A DNA stretch of 64,000 nt from Eutrigla gurnardus (taxonomy: Eukaryota; Chordata; Actinopteri; Perciformes; Triglidae): positions 14,890,366 to 14,954,365 of the forward strand of contig OY741264.1 of assembly GCA_963514095.1 (NCBI GenBank), read 5' to 3'. Shown in pieces: positions 11,045 through 23,500 of this stretch. The notes beneath the pieces are model-generated. The model made no database searches, was not told the origin of the DNA, and saw nothing but the letters and a program-made list of their open reading frames with translations. Made by a program: the position numbers and the translations under genes. Position 1 is the first letter of the stretch. Each line of letters starts with the position of its first letter.

Positions 11045-11500
11045 TCAATCTTCCATGTTTGCCTTCACAGACACCACAGCCCTGGTGTCTTACTGCCCCA
11101 AAAAGGGAAAAAATGTTGTGCTCATGAACACTGCACAAAAATGCTGAAATCAGCACAAGAGAAGACCAGAAACCAAGCATGATCCTTGTTTACAATGCCA
11201 CCAAAGGGGGGGGTAGACAACTTGGACAAAGTAACAGGGTCATACAGTACCAAACGAATGACTGCGCGCTGGCCATTGGTCATCTTTTATAACATGATAG
11301 ATGTATCGGCCTACAATGCATTTGTCATCTGGACTGAGATCTTTCCTGACTGGAATGTGTCAGGAAGCTGTACAAGAGGTGCATTTTTCTTGAGGAGCTG
11401 GGGAACGAGTTTGTGACACCGCACATCCAATGGAAGCAGCACCTGCCAAGGACCCCAGCCGCTGCAGCCATGGTGAGGGAGATCCAGGAGAGGACTGCAC
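11045..11500 (+). pseudogene. piggyBac transposase C-terminal fragment
   Basis: Broken frames match the intact transposase at 58693-60474 in order: FAFTDTTALVSYCPKKGKNV, then GGVDNLDKVTGSYS with the third catalytic Asp, then RWPLVIFYNMIDVSAYNAF, then a FLEELGN-like segment and a PHIQWKQHLPRTP-like segment reached by frameshifts. The N-terminal two thirds, including the first two catalytic aspartates, are missing. This is a dead copy from the same family. Confidence 0.88.
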
Positions 11501-11998
11501 CAAGTACTATACTATACCAGTGCGTGAGGTAAGTCAGTATGTTTGTGTGTGTGTCGGTGGGGGGGACACACACACACACACACACACACGTTCATATTTG
11601 TTGTATTGCAATTTTGTTCATTTCTGGTTCACAGTGCATGTATGTAAAACTAAATTTCAATGTTATATTTCAAAGTTATGTAAAACTATTGTGTTTTATA
11701 TGTTGGTCTTTCATAAGTAATAAAGTAGTGAAACATTAAAAAAAGGTTTGAACATGTATTTTTTTTTATGAAAAACGAGTGAATTATCCTAATTGAACCA
11801 TTTCCTGTTAGAAGTAAGGAACACCATTGCACTAAATATTGATAGAATAATTAGTAATGGAGTTAGTAATGAAGTATTCACACTGCTTGTTAGGATTTTT
11901 TTGGTTTCAGACATCCTTTTGATTAATTAAACATGCACCGGGTCAAATTGACCCGGGAACACCATTGCTGTTCCTGACAAATGAACATAACAGGAGGG

Positions 11999-13287
11999 TT
12001 GGTGCCACCTTAGCTCGCATAACTATTTCATCACTGATATTAACCAATCAGTGGTGACCCAGCCTTCACGATGGTTTTCCCTATTCTCTAGAAGGGGTTA
12101 CCTCTTCATATAAAAACTGCCCAGAACACAGACACATTTAAATCACGTCTTAAGCCAAACCTCTTCTCATTAGCAGTTGATTGATTGTAGCCTGACCTAT
12201 TACATTATGTCAAGTGTTTTCTTCTGTTCTTGTTTGAATAGTATTTGATATCAGTAAGGCGCTGTTCCAAGGAGAGCCTCCAAAACAGCTTTAGATCTTC
12301 TGAACATAGATTCACCAGGTGTGTGGAACTTTATTAGAGGGATGGACCATTTTTCTAAAGACATGTAATATAACTGGGCAAGTCAATTGTTGAATTATCT
12401 TATGTGAATGCATTTTAAAAATCCAAACTCAAAATTTGTATTTTTATCATCACTCATGTTGCATCAAACATCACATAACAAAGAACATTGGCATTAATGG
12501 CGAAAGCTTACACAGAATTATACAAATACAGTAACAATGTAAATAAAACATGTACTTCAAGGTTATGTCCTGCAGGTTCTGGAGCTCACAATGCTCTTTG
12601 CCTCCTAAATGAATACACCTCTTAAACTTCAGAGCATCATATTTGTCTGGAGACGCTTCTGGAAAACTAGGCGCCAGTCAGTCTGTGATTCTAACTCGGG
12701 TTGTATGAATTTGCATTCCCTCCAGCCATATTCTGTCTCCAAACAGGAACTCCTTAAAATGCACACTGCCGAGACCAAAAACCCAATTTTCACAGTTTTG
12801 CTTTTGTACCGTTTTTTTATCGAGACAAAACTTCAGTCCTGCGGTAATAAAAGGATGAATGCAATTTGGAATATGTTAAAAGACAAATCAACCATCAGAT
12901 GGCCACTTTGCCTCTGCTTGCCTTCTACATTGTAACATCACTTGGTTGTATTCCTTTGAGCCAACAGAATAGGTGTCCACTTTGAGTTAGCTGAGGCTGT
13001 AATGTGTATGTGACAGGATGGAGGTGTGTTATTGGATATCAGATACTGTTGGCTCTTTCACTCTGGGGGAAAATCTGACATTTGCCACATTTCTTAATGG
13101 TTCTATTGTAGTTATGATGGATTATATGATCATGACATGTTGTCACCAGGATTTTCACAGGCTTCAATCATCATCCGTATTCTTCTTTATTAATATTTAC
13201 CAACATACTTTGCAAATATATTCAGTTGGAGTTACTGAAAAGAACTTTTAACGAGACTATCAGCGAGAATATTGGCTATAATAGTTA
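11999..13287. other. No gene recognised apart from a short LINE fragment
   Basis: Apart from the fragment at 12116-12184, AT-rich sequence with no recognised feature. The 108-codon frame at 12609-12935 shows no known motif. Confidence 0.5.
12116..12184 (+). pseudogene. LINE polyprotein C-terminal tail fragment
   Basis: A frame reading TFKSRLKPNLFSLAVD and then a stop resembles the extreme C-terminus of fish Rex1- or L2-like reverse transcriptases, which typically end in a TFKxxLKxxLF motif. Only about 22 codons are recognisable. Confidence 0.45.
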
Positions 13288-13734
13288 TTGTCATTGCTTT
13301 TCACCGGGTCATATTGTGTGCAAACCAGGCAAAATCATGAAGGTTTACCAGAAACTCCTTCACCTCAGACTCCAGCAAGGTCTCAAGCAGTGACCTGCCC
13401 ACCCTTGACAGACCCAGATCCTGCTTTGCTGCCACCTTCTACCTGCAGTTCTAACTCCAGTGGAAGACGTAGAACTGCAGCAGCGGCAAGCTTCATCTCG
13501 CTGCTCTGCCAGTCCCTGCTGGGCGCCAACACCGTCACCATGCTGATGGAGGCCCAGGCCATATTGCTGGGCCCGCTGGATGGAAGGGAGGGCACAGGAG
13601 AACCAGAACAAGGACTAAGCAGTGAAGACTGCTGCAGTAAAATGCAAAGTTACCTTAAGGGATTATGGTGCACGAAAACATGCTGCTTTTGTAAAAGAGG
13701 GTGCCAATATGTAGCTTTAAAGAAGAAGTGCTGA
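13288..13734 (+). other. Unassigned 148-codon ORF with partly coding-like composition
   Basis: The middle of this frame (about 13470-13600) has many codons ending in G or C, unlike its surroundings, and encodes a hydrophobic run, SFISLLCQSLLGANTVTMLM. A pyrimidine-rich stretch followed by CAG occurs at about 13436-13447. I do not recognise the protein. It could be an exon, a retrocopy fragment, or chance; the opposite strand is also open here, which weakens the coding case. Confidence 0.2.
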
Positions 13735-16317
13735 CAAATGTGTTTTGTTCACTTAAAAAAGATAATCTTGGCAGATAAAGAAAAAAAACACATCAGAGTA
13801 TAGATCCACTGCAATATAATATGTATCTCTTTGCTTTCATTTTTAGATGTGCACATGTCTTTTACTGAAGAAAATTGTGAAAACGTTTTCACATAGTTTT
13901 CACATCACGTTTATGAACACAATATTTCCAAGGTAGTGAAACAGTTTTACCCACCCTTAACAGAAGATCACTTCCTACCATAAGTGATGTCCTTTCAATC
14001 CCTTCTTAAATAAATAAATTAGGCTGCACGTGCTAGACATATAGCACCTATTGGGATGTGCTTGTCCAAATACCAAGGGGATTCATTAAAAGTCAATTAG
14101 TTGGCGATGGACAATTTAGTAAGATTAGGGATTTTTCTGTGAATTCAGACAAAACCCCACCTCTTAATATCCCATGCCCTTTCATCTATGGGGTGTTAAA
14201 TGGACCTCTGCCTATGTTTTTCTACTCAGTTTAAATGTTGTCACTTGTGCAAATTTAATGAGCATTTTAGTTGCATCTTTTTAATGTGCACACCATACCC
14301 TAATGCATAATTAAATATTGTACAAATAATGGAAAGTGTTAAATTCAGTGGATGAAAATTAAAGGGAAAAATGAAACAAGAATAATTAATGTATATACAT
14401 ATATCACAGTATGAAGTATGCTTCATATGGGTAATATTTAAAAAAAAATGTGGATCAAAGCTAATCTGGATTTGTCTTACTCAAATGCTGTTGTCAGATA
14501 TGATTACTGACGAGAAATATTCTGCACTTGCAGGTGAAGACAAAATGTGCAAGAGCAAAACTTGAAACAGTTGTAAACTGCAGTAAGATTAACCAATGAG
14601 GTGTTACTACCTTCACACTTGCTGTATACTTTGGATGGGAGAGATGCAGGCGCGTTCTGGGTACTTATGATGTATCGTGTGCTATTTTGGATCACTATGA
14701 TTGTTTGCTGTAAATTAATACCTGTGATGGAAAAAAAAAAGAATTGTGTGTGTTAGTGATGTCCTCTCAATCCCTTCTTAGGCTCCAGAAGAATCTACTT
14801 CCATACCAGCCTGGCATTCTAAAAACTATGTTCCCATACAACGAAACTGTCAATTCTGTTATGAGAGGATGATATCTTTCTTTTCCTGTTTATCACAAAT
14901 GTTTGTAACCATTGTGGTGAGGAGGTCGCACTGACAAGCTCTTTCTACCACCTGACAATGGCTGTATGAAAATAATTTAAAAAACTTAACTTGCCGAGAG
15001 AAGACTCCAGTTTCACTGGTTGAATCCTCAAATGCACACTGCTTTTACAAATTGTTAGAAATGCTCAGAAGATATGGACTCATGTTTATGGTCATGAATG
15101 AAGTCCAATATTCACTCCATCTCCTGAGGGACATATCTGGCTCGTTAGCCACTCCACAACATTCACCAGCTAGTTGCTGAGTCTATCGTTCTGCACTTGG
15201 GTGCTTCACTGCACAGCGTACACTGCAAACATCTCATTGCTGGAATCCACACTGATGAGAGTGCCGAGGGTCAACCTAAACAGAAAGACAGTGTACAAAT
15301 ATATCTAGGGGGCGCTGTAGTGCTGTGCTATAAATTAGCATATGCTTTATACTGTCAGTGGTCTATCCAAGGTACAGCATGAAAATATTCCAGTCGGGGG
15401 GAAGGAGAGACGACACCTGAAGTACATGCATGTCTTGTGCATGGGTGGTCTGTTTGAGTGTGTCACATTTTAGAGCAGTGCTGGAACTAATCTGATCCTG
15501 ATAGTGCTGTGTTAGTGTCAGCGGAGACAGACAGCTTATTGTCATCGTCCTCTGCCCCTGACATATGCCCTCCTCTCTCCCCTCCCTCTCTGTCTGATTG
15601 TCTCATCACTCCTCGGCACTGTGACTCCTACCTGACGTCCAGACTGGCCTCAGCCTCCCGCAAGCTGGATAATCAACATCCTGTCAGTATACTGTCAATA
15701 TCCCAGTCGCACAGAATGTACACGGACCTGCAATCGTAAACACATGTGACCACGCATGCACATCCACGCCCCTGCACTTTGTGTAGACCCAGAGGCAACT
15801 GTTAAGTTTCAATCTGCAAATTTGCACCATGTGTGTCCCAGAGGACTTTATGGATTCTCACGATGGGTTACAGCACTAATAAATGGAATAGCTGTTGTCA
15901 CCTACTCTATTTACTAAACCTTTAAACTGAAATTGTCCATAAACTGTTTCGACAAGTTAACTTCAATATGTCTTTCTGGGACCTGGAAAGGAACTTGTGG
16001 TTTATAAGGAATCCACTTTATCATACCTTTTTGAGTTTTTGTTCAAATGAAATGTGTTACTCTTACAATGTGTGTGGACTGCTTGCCAGCTCTTTCTATA
16101 TCAAACAGACTTTGCTAGTCACAGAAAGTGAATGCTGGGGATTCTGGACATGGAGGCAAAAACACTACGTTTATACGGCAAGTATGAAGCTATGACTGAG
16201 GCCATCCCATGACATGATGCAACCCCTGGTGTGAAGTCAAGTTAGAATCACATTGCATAGACCCTGTGTCAGAGCCGCCAAGCTGGGTGGTGGTCATTAC
16301 TGGAAGATCTGGAGGCT
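13735..16317. other. No gene recognised; a 28-bp sequence occurs twice
   Basis: A 28-base sequence containing AATCCCTTCTTA occurs in direct orientation at 13981-14008 and 14752-14779 with two differences. Otherwise AT-rich sequence without recognisable genes or element ends. Confidence 0.5.
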
Positions 16318-16620
16318 TTCCTGTCCGAAATTGATGCACACTAGGGATATATTGATGTCGGTTGGCGCACTTGTGGAGCAGTTCTTCAGTGGTTCTATCC
16401 TCTGAGATCTAAAATGGACCGTTTTTTAAAAGAAAAGGGTGACAGCCTTGTTGAACTTGGCAGGTCTGCCTTTCTTGATTTGACTCACTGGCTATCTGAA
16501 CACAAGCTTGCAAGAAAAAGAGCGTCACACATGTACACACATAACTCATAAGTCGTTAAAGCTTTGACTTTTTGAGAGACAAATCAGTGATGACACTGCT
16601 GAACATTTCCCAATGTGATA
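16318..16620 (+). pseudogene. Degenerate hAT-type transposase fragment (GTF2IRD2/SCAND3-like)
   Basis: Conceptual translation with stops and frameshifts gives, in order: a FLSEIDAH-like stretch, then DVGWRTCGAVLQWFYPLRS, then FLKEKGDSLVELGRSAF, then FERQISDDTAEHFP. In the vertebrate hAT-derived family that includes GTF2IRD2, the matching segments are a VRWLSRGxxLxRFFELR block, a FLxEKGxxxxEL block, and a LWExQIxxxxxxHFP block in the same order. This is an old inactive fragment of an autonomous hAT transposase; no ends were found. Confidence 0.55.
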
Positions 16621-17311
16621 GCGATCAAATCATCTCCAAGCAGATTCCAGTGTACAGCACAAGCTGGTTAAAACACACTCGCTAAAATAGTCTCTTAAAA
16701 TAAAAGGCTCATGTGTGGTGGTCACTTTCTGAGATTTGAGGGGGGGGGCTGCCATACTGTGTAATGTTTGTGATTGGTTGCCTGGTTACGCTGCCGCTTA
16801 AATGTGACGTGAGCGGAAGGAGCGGGGTGGTGTGCGAAAAGGCCAAGTCTCGTGGAAGGAGACGGTGGAGAGCCCAAACGAAAAGGAAAGAAAATAAGAA
16901 AGGACCCTTTCAACCTCCATAGTGGAATTATGATTTTAGTTAATGTCTTGTCTAAACTAACTATGAACTAAATAAACCGCGATCCGGGATGCGACGGACG
17001 GAGGTCGGCGCAATCAGGACGCCAGGGGAGGTGGCCGACCCGCTGCCTCCGAAGCAGGACGCCGACATCGTTGGAGGGCCTCTTGGACCCAGCCACAGGG
17101 GGTGAGTTAACTGCAGCCGAGTAATACTTATCAGTGGGTTTATCATTATAAGCATCCCTCACATTACAGTAATTTTACCCATTGTAATTATATCAAATTG
17201 ATAACAGCAGCTTTAAATACATTTGGTACAGCATATGGAAGCATCAGCTTTTCATTTCTTGCTTCTCTCTCTCTCTCTTATTTTCAAAAATAGTTTCAGT
17301 GTTTTTCGCAT
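16621..17311. other. No gene recognised; a small GC-rich patch
   Basis: A GC-rich patch at about 16978-17105 stands out from the AT-rich surroundings. It has no recognisable protein motif. Confidence 0.45.
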
Positions 17312-17575
17312 AGCTGGTGGGAGGCAGAACATATGGATGTTAATTTAATGGAAGATTACACCGAGCTCAGTGTAATTATTCTTACCTTGAAACAATCAAA
17401 CTTGACAGAAATCATGATGATGTGTGTGAAAATGGAATACAAACAACATCCAAAGGACGATTGAACCTGACAGCTATATGAAGTGAACTAATTGACAATA
17501 TTTATAGAGCTTCTTCTTTTTTTTTACACATTAGTGCCATGTTGACTGGTGATTTCCATCAAACCAACTTGCTTC
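17312..17575 (+). other. Candidate conserved non-coding element, paralogue 1
   Basis: This sequence is colinear with 28676-28916 on the same strand. Shared blocks in order: GGGAGGC then CATATGGATGTT; GTAATTA; ACTTGACAG; AACAACA then CTGACAGCTAT; CTAATTG; and GGTGATTTCCA near the end. No TIR, poly-A tail or target duplication marks it as a mobile element. Two diverged non-coding copies about 11.4 kb apart suggest an old local duplication of a retained element, possibly regulatory. The function is inference. Confidence 0.5.
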
Positions 17576-17813
17576 ATTTTATGATCAATGGGGAATTACA
17601 TATATGGTAACATTAAATCTGAAATCAAATCTGTTATGTAAAACTGTGGTAACGCAACTGAAGCTCATTTCATTCTCCTACATTCTCTGTAACAAGGGAA
17701 TGTTTAACTATCTAACCTGAAAAAGTTATAATTGCACACACCGATGCGAGCCAATGCAGAATCGGGTGATTTTGTTTGTTGCGTCACACGCAACCTTCAG
17801 TCATCTAGATACA

Positions 17814-19263
17814 TTCACACCAAACGCTAAGTGAATTTTCACCTCACGTTACATTCGCAAGTTTGAGGGTTACGCGTCGGAGAGAAGGGGGGACTCGCCT
17901 CCATGTAGACACCAATAATGTTTCATCCATCATGGCTGAAATGGCTGCTTTGTAAATATGGGGTGCAGTCGAATAGTCTTTTTGGCTTAGGAAGGTTCCT
18001 AACTGAAGAAGTGACCCGGAAGTAAACAAGTGGCCGCCATGATAAGAGCCGTTCGGATTCTCTTAATGCAAAGGAAAGGAGCTCCAATGCTTCCTTTCAG
18101 AGCTCCTTTAGCATAGGATGCAACGGACCTTCCTATGCGAAAGGAAAGGAGATTACGCCGACCCACAATTCTTTGCGAAAGCAACATTTAAAGTGCCGCA
18201 CACCTCGGCCGTTCATGAAAACAAACGATATGTGCATTTACATATTTAACAGTTACTTTCATGCAGACATATAGTAATTGGAATAGTGTTGATAAATGTG
18301 TATGAACAGTGATAATAATTGAATGGTATTTTTTTATTTATTTCAATCATGTTACAAACTTGACAAAAACGAAACTAAAACCACAAATGAAACGTAAATA
18401 AAGCAACCGGTCAAACAGGAAGGAAGAGCTGCTGGAACTGAAGCCGGTCAGTGAACGAGCTGTTTATAAAACCAACATGTGGAGAAGTGGACGATGCGTT
18501 TTTTGTAGTCCATTATTGTAGTTTCCCCAGCGCAGACGCTCGTCAATCGCTGGTGCCGATCATCAGCTGTCAATCATCAGCGGCTGCGTTATAATGACGT
18601 AGCTTAGTGAAAGTCTGGTCGGATTCTCTGAGCACCGCGGTCGACTTTTTCTAAATCCTTTTGAGTTCTCCTATCGCCTTTCTTTAACCCTGTGACGTTT
18701 TCCCCAGAGGTCAAGGAATAGGAGTTAGGAATAGGAGTTAGGACCTTATTTTTTGACTATTCGACTGCACCCAAGGTGACGTCCCACTTACTCCGGGTAG
18801 GGTTAGGGTTAGAGTTCATAACATCACCCAGAGGTGCTCGGTGAATTCCCTTCACTGTATTCACTGTGAATAGCAAGACACATGTCGACTGGTTTACTAC
18901 AGCAGAAATGTTGTGATTTAATAGCAATAAATTGATCAGAACAAAAGGAAAGAGCATAAATGTGACATTTTGCAAAACTTTCGAAGTCATGGTTTGTTCG
19001 GTCTGTCCGCAAAACGATAAGCAAACAACTTTTAAATGCTTGTTTTCTAAATGAAGCTTGGATCTTTGGTTCCACCGTAGACCTCTGGGAGACCACAGAC
19101 TGCTACAATGTGTTTTGTCTCTATTTCTAATTCAGTGACAGTAAAAACAATGTGCCACATGTGCGTTTCTCTTCAAATACACGCCCTGAATTTGCGTGTA
19201 TCTTAGCATTGCTTTTGTAGGCAATAATGCTGTGCAAAAAATTCACTGCACGTTTGGTGTGAG
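17814..19263. mobile_element. TIR DNA element (outer of a nested pair)
   Basis: Inverted ends: CACACCAAACG at 17816-17826 and its complement at 19251-19261. The match continues inward (GTGAATTTT on both sides) to about 21 of 24 bases. A clear target duplication was not found. It is interrupted by the element at 17961-18772. Without that insertion it would be about 640 bp, with no transposase, so it is MITE-like. The short telomere-like run at 18795-18814 lies in its interior. Confidence 0.6.
17961..18772. mobile_element. TIR DNA element nested in the 17814 element
   Basis: The ends form a perfect 18-bp inverted repeat starting GGGTGCAGTCGAATAGTC. Just inside, both ends carry a TCCTAACT motif in inverted orientation. 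It is 812 bp long with no transposase frame. The flanking bases do not show a convincing duplication. Being inside the outer element, it is the younger insertion. Confidence 0.72.
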
Positions 19264-20439
19264 GAAACAAACAAGTAGGAAAGTGCATCTCATTGGATGA
19301 CTCATAGCATTGGGGTCGAGCTGTAGCCTTGAAGACTGCCATGATTCGTATCACAGTCCTGATTGGCTGACAGAGGCACTTATTTCCAAAAACACTCAGT
19401 AGTATACAGTAGAGTGAGGAAACCATGGAATTCTAAACCACTGTTGCATCAGGAATCACACAGGAATCAATGTTTAAAAAGCAAATATGGAAACACCTTG
19501 GCACATCATATAATAGTAGGATGATGTTGAATGTATGTTTTTAAATGTGGACCCCAGGTAGACTAGCTGCACTTTAATGGGGATTCTATACTAAACAAGA
19601 AACCTGAACATTTCTGGAACTCAGGTATTCATAAAATGGCATATAAAGGCAAGAAAATCAACAACATTTGGCGAGGAAAAAAAACCCACAGACGTCATAA
19701 GCCTTTTTATGACAATCAAGGTGTAGCCCTACACACACACACACACACGCACTCTCTCGCTCTCTCAAAATGTTTTATATTGAGCACATTTACCAGTTAC
19801 TAGTTAGTGTGTGTGTGTGTGTGTGTATGTGTTTGTTTGCAGGATGAACGTGGATGTTTGTGCGCCTGTGCTGTGTTGCAGAGGTCAGGAGCCCCACCTT
19901 CTGTGCATCCTTGTGAATCATCCCCTGAGTGTTGTGTGCTGAACCTGGGTCCATGAGGTCCATGCCTCTTCCACTGAACCAGCAATGACAGCATCTGCCC
20001 CCATACCCCTCCAAGTCTGAAGCTTCCCTGGAGCTCCCCTGGTGCCTGGCCGCAGCCGTGCCCCAGAAGAAGCAGCCCCCGTGGGTGGCCACTCTGCTGG
20101 TTGTCAGCTTCCACCACATCCACCGCCCAGCTTCCATCCTGGAGGCACAAGTGTTGCCAGCGATCTCCATATGAGATGATATTAGAGCAGCTATCCTCTT
20201 ACTTTGACACTCACATTGTGTCTTGATGTCGCCCTTGTAAGACTGGCACAAACACACATGCCCTCAGCACCACCAGGGGAGGCAGAGACAGAGAGATGAC
20301 AGCTAAATCTAAAGTTTACCCGGCCAGTCACCGTCTCATTCCACAGAGAGCGACCAAGTGACCTTAAAAAACTCCAGTCTAGACGAAAAAGGTCAGTGAC
20401 AGCGTTGGGTTACTCTGCAGTTCACAGTTTGATACTCTG
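19264..20439. other. No gene recognised; CA and GT runs
   Basis: Short CA (19731-19748) and GT (19807-19826) runs. A GC-richer segment at about 19940-20160 is open on the minus strand (frame 19790-20257, 155 codons), but overlaps the GT run and shows no known motif. Confidence 0.45.
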
Positions 20440-20560
20440 TGATTGAATCAGGTGTCAACCTCCGGTTCTATAAAGTGAAGCCCATGCTAAAGTGCCTTAA
20501 ACTTGCATTCTCTCTGCTGGCCATCAGGGTGTGACACTAGGCCGTTGACATTTTAGAAGA
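20440..20560. repeat. Dispersed fish repeat fragment (family of 53954-54440)
   Basis: The phrase AAGTGCCTTAAACTTGCATT followed by CTGGCCATCAGGG matches the complement of 54370-54425, including the 20-base core. This shows two members of one interspersed family in opposite orientation. Confidence 0.6.
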
Positions 20561-23500
20561 AACTGTTCGAATAAATCCTGGTTGCTAAATGTAAAAATGA
20601 GCGGGCTTAATATGTTTATAATAATTATTATGTTCCTGCCCGAATATACCTATGGCCTGATATTCTGTATTGTTATTATAGATGTGGTTGTCTTACCGCG
20701 GATCAGCTGTGTTCTCCCAAATCCCATGTTTGACGTGCCTTTGGGGAGGTTTTAAAAAAGACAAGGAAGTAAAAAGCCGGTGGCGGAATGGCTGGAGGGA
20801 CACTATGAGAGACCTCAAACAAACGCTGGAAGTGCACTCAATTAAAAAGCTAATAGTGGAAATAGCTATAAAGCCACTAAACAAACAAGCGGAAGAAACA
20901 ATCTCCGCTTGTCAGATCTTCATGCCCGACTCGACAACGTCAGTAGGAGCGATCCATCATCTTTTTCTTGCTTTACTTTTTTGGTTGATGAAGTGTATTA
21001 TACATTTTTTCTCCTTGGACTTAAAAGACAATTGTGTTTTGGATTCTGTTCGTGGAGATTTTTTGGATATTATTGCCGTGTTTTGAAATTATTTGGAAAG
21101 AACGCTCGAGCGTGCGCAACGGGCACGCACTGAGGCGCTTTTTAGTAACGCGGTTTCTCACATTTGGGACCAAGACTTTTGGGTATTTGGACCGGGGGTT
21201 GTTTGAGGGTTTGTGGTGGATGTGTATGGCCATGAGTCTGTTTGAAAATATATGAATGAACTATGATTATCTCGCCATTTGTTGTAATGTGAAATAATTT
21301 GATCTATAAGCGTTATGAATTACACAAATCAATGATAATATTCTCAATATGAAACTCGTGTTTATTTAGTAATAATTAAGCTACTGGAATTAGTCAGATT
21401 GTTACAAGGAGACAACACCTCCTGTTAAATAAGTCTGATTTAAGAAAATGGCTACTACTTCTCACTTGATTTAGTATCTCAGTAAACATTATAAACACAA
21501 GTGTATGGACTCTAGTTTAAGGTTTTCTTCATCACAGCATGATGTCCATTTAATAAATAATGCTCCATTTAGAGTCAAGCAGACTATGGGTCTTGAAATA
21601 TTTTGCTCATTGTTTTATTTATCCTATTTCAACCGTTCTTATCATTTTCATAGACATTGGACCAGCTATTGTCTGTGAAAGGCAAACATTTTGACCTTTC
21701 AGTATGTGGTAGGCTCTGGCTCTGGCTCAGATGAGGTCATCTCCACAGACGTGAGTCAGGATTGGGCATTTTACCATTGATGGGGTGACAGGTGGTGGAG
21801 TGGTTACCTCTGTCAATAATGTTGTGTCTGGGATGGGGAAGGGTGTTGCGGACATCACCACATTTTTCTTGATGTAAAAACAATGAACTAATGAAGACGA
21901 TAGTTGTCTTCATTTTGAAATATAATATGAAGTATGTTTTATGGTTGTGAGGGATGAGTTTTCACATGTAGACATACTTTATTCACCAAAGAAACAAGGT
22001 CAGAAACAATCAGAGGCAGATTAGGGGGCGGGTCTTTGTAGAATATGGGTGGACAAGAAAAACAGCAATGTTGTCTTGTAGACCGGCTGTGGGTTTAAGC
22101 TTAAAGTTTGCACAATGCGTACATTATAATATTAACTGATCAATGAAACTGACATTTGTTGTATTTTTACTATGATGCATGAAGTTATGCCATCTTGATC
22201 ATTTAATTCTCTGATACATAATCATACTGTATTTCATCCTTTGCTGCAGCGGTTTACTCTTTTTCCAGTTGAGCTATGCATGTAGTTGCTGCTTATGTGC
22301 AACAGTATGAATGGAGATACTAGCAAAGCTGCTGAAAAGTATCCAACAACCATTTATCTATTGTTTCCCATGTGAATGTAAGCTAACTGCAACACTTCTA
22401 TGGCACACGTCTGCAAATTATAGAAATGATAATAAATTATCATTCATATCCTACATAACTGTCACTATTAAGTGTCAGTATCCTATGCAAATGTCCAGCT
22501 TCTTAAGTTAGTGCATTAGAAGCTATTATCTTCTGATTTCACATTATAGTGACTGAATACATTTACTTTGCACATAATATTAGCTTTTGTTGTGCAGCTG
22601 AAGTGCCTGGACTTTTACCTTCTTCATCACAGACCCATACAATGTCTAAAAAGTGTAAAGGTTGGATGGGCACAAGGTAAACCATTTTGTGCATCACTAA
22701 AGAAAATAACGCCAAGACCTTGAATCCTTGAAGTTGTCCTTAATTGAGAGTTTTTACAGAAAGTATAAAAGACATTTGGAATGCCTTTCTGACAAAAAGA
22801 ACGTCCCTCAGAACTTTTCGTGGATCCTATTTTAATTCAATATAACTAGTGTAGGGTGCCATCAAGGAACTCCTGTAATTACTGAATTTTTTTAATAGAA
22901 GTCACATTGATGAGCTCCTCATCAAACTCTATAATTAAAGAATTCTTTTAGGAAACCTCACTGGGGGATTCTTAAAGGAGCCTAGTATTTTGTGTGAAAT
23001 AAAGCAGCTTTGAAAGCACTTGCATGAATTGCGAATGACATTTAAACCACTTTGCATGTTTGAATATCCGTCATTATGAGAGAAAATGGGATGCGTAAAC
23101 AAATGCAGCTGTGTAAAAATGTAGCCGCTTCTTTGGAAGAAGAGGAAAAAAATAGCCTTTAAGTGTGAATGCGTGAGGAGAACACAGAAAATGGAGCATG
23201 AGAATGAGCAGCAGCATGAGGGATGCAGAAGTGCAGATGTGGACAGATGGACAGAGTTTTTTCGTTTAAACATCATCACCATCCTCATCATCCATGTCAA
23301 TTCTGTCCACCGGGGACTCGCCGCTCAGTGGGAAGATTATTTCTCCACTCCGCAGAGAGATGGCCATCAGGGACTCAACTCTCTACTGCAGCTCTTTCCC
23401 CGAACCAGTCATAAACACCGTCCTTCCCTCACCATGCATCGCATTACAGCAATGACCAACAGTACAATTTAAAAAGAGCCCATCCCCAGCTCCTCTTCAT

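Larger units (their letters stand above)
10657..11998 (+). mobile_element. piggyBac element, decayed
   Basis: The ends form a perfect 15-bp inverted repeat: CCCTCCTGTTATGTT at the left and its complement ending GGAGGG at the right. TTAA precedes the left end (10653-10656). The right flank reads TTGG, so one duplication has mutated. Immediately inside each end is a palindrome CGGGTCAAATTGACCCG (10673-10689 and 11939-11955), with a second one at 10851-10866. The interior contains a CA microsatellite (10950-10990) and transposase debris. It is related to the intact element at 58222. Confidence 0.85.

Noticed and set aside
18795..18814. Interstitial telomere (GGGTTA repeats)
   Set aside because: Only about three imperfect units; too short to claim and lying inside a MITE-like element.
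19790..20257. 155-codon minus-strand gene
   Set aside because: The frame runs through a GT microsatellite, contains no known motif, and overlaps a second open frame.
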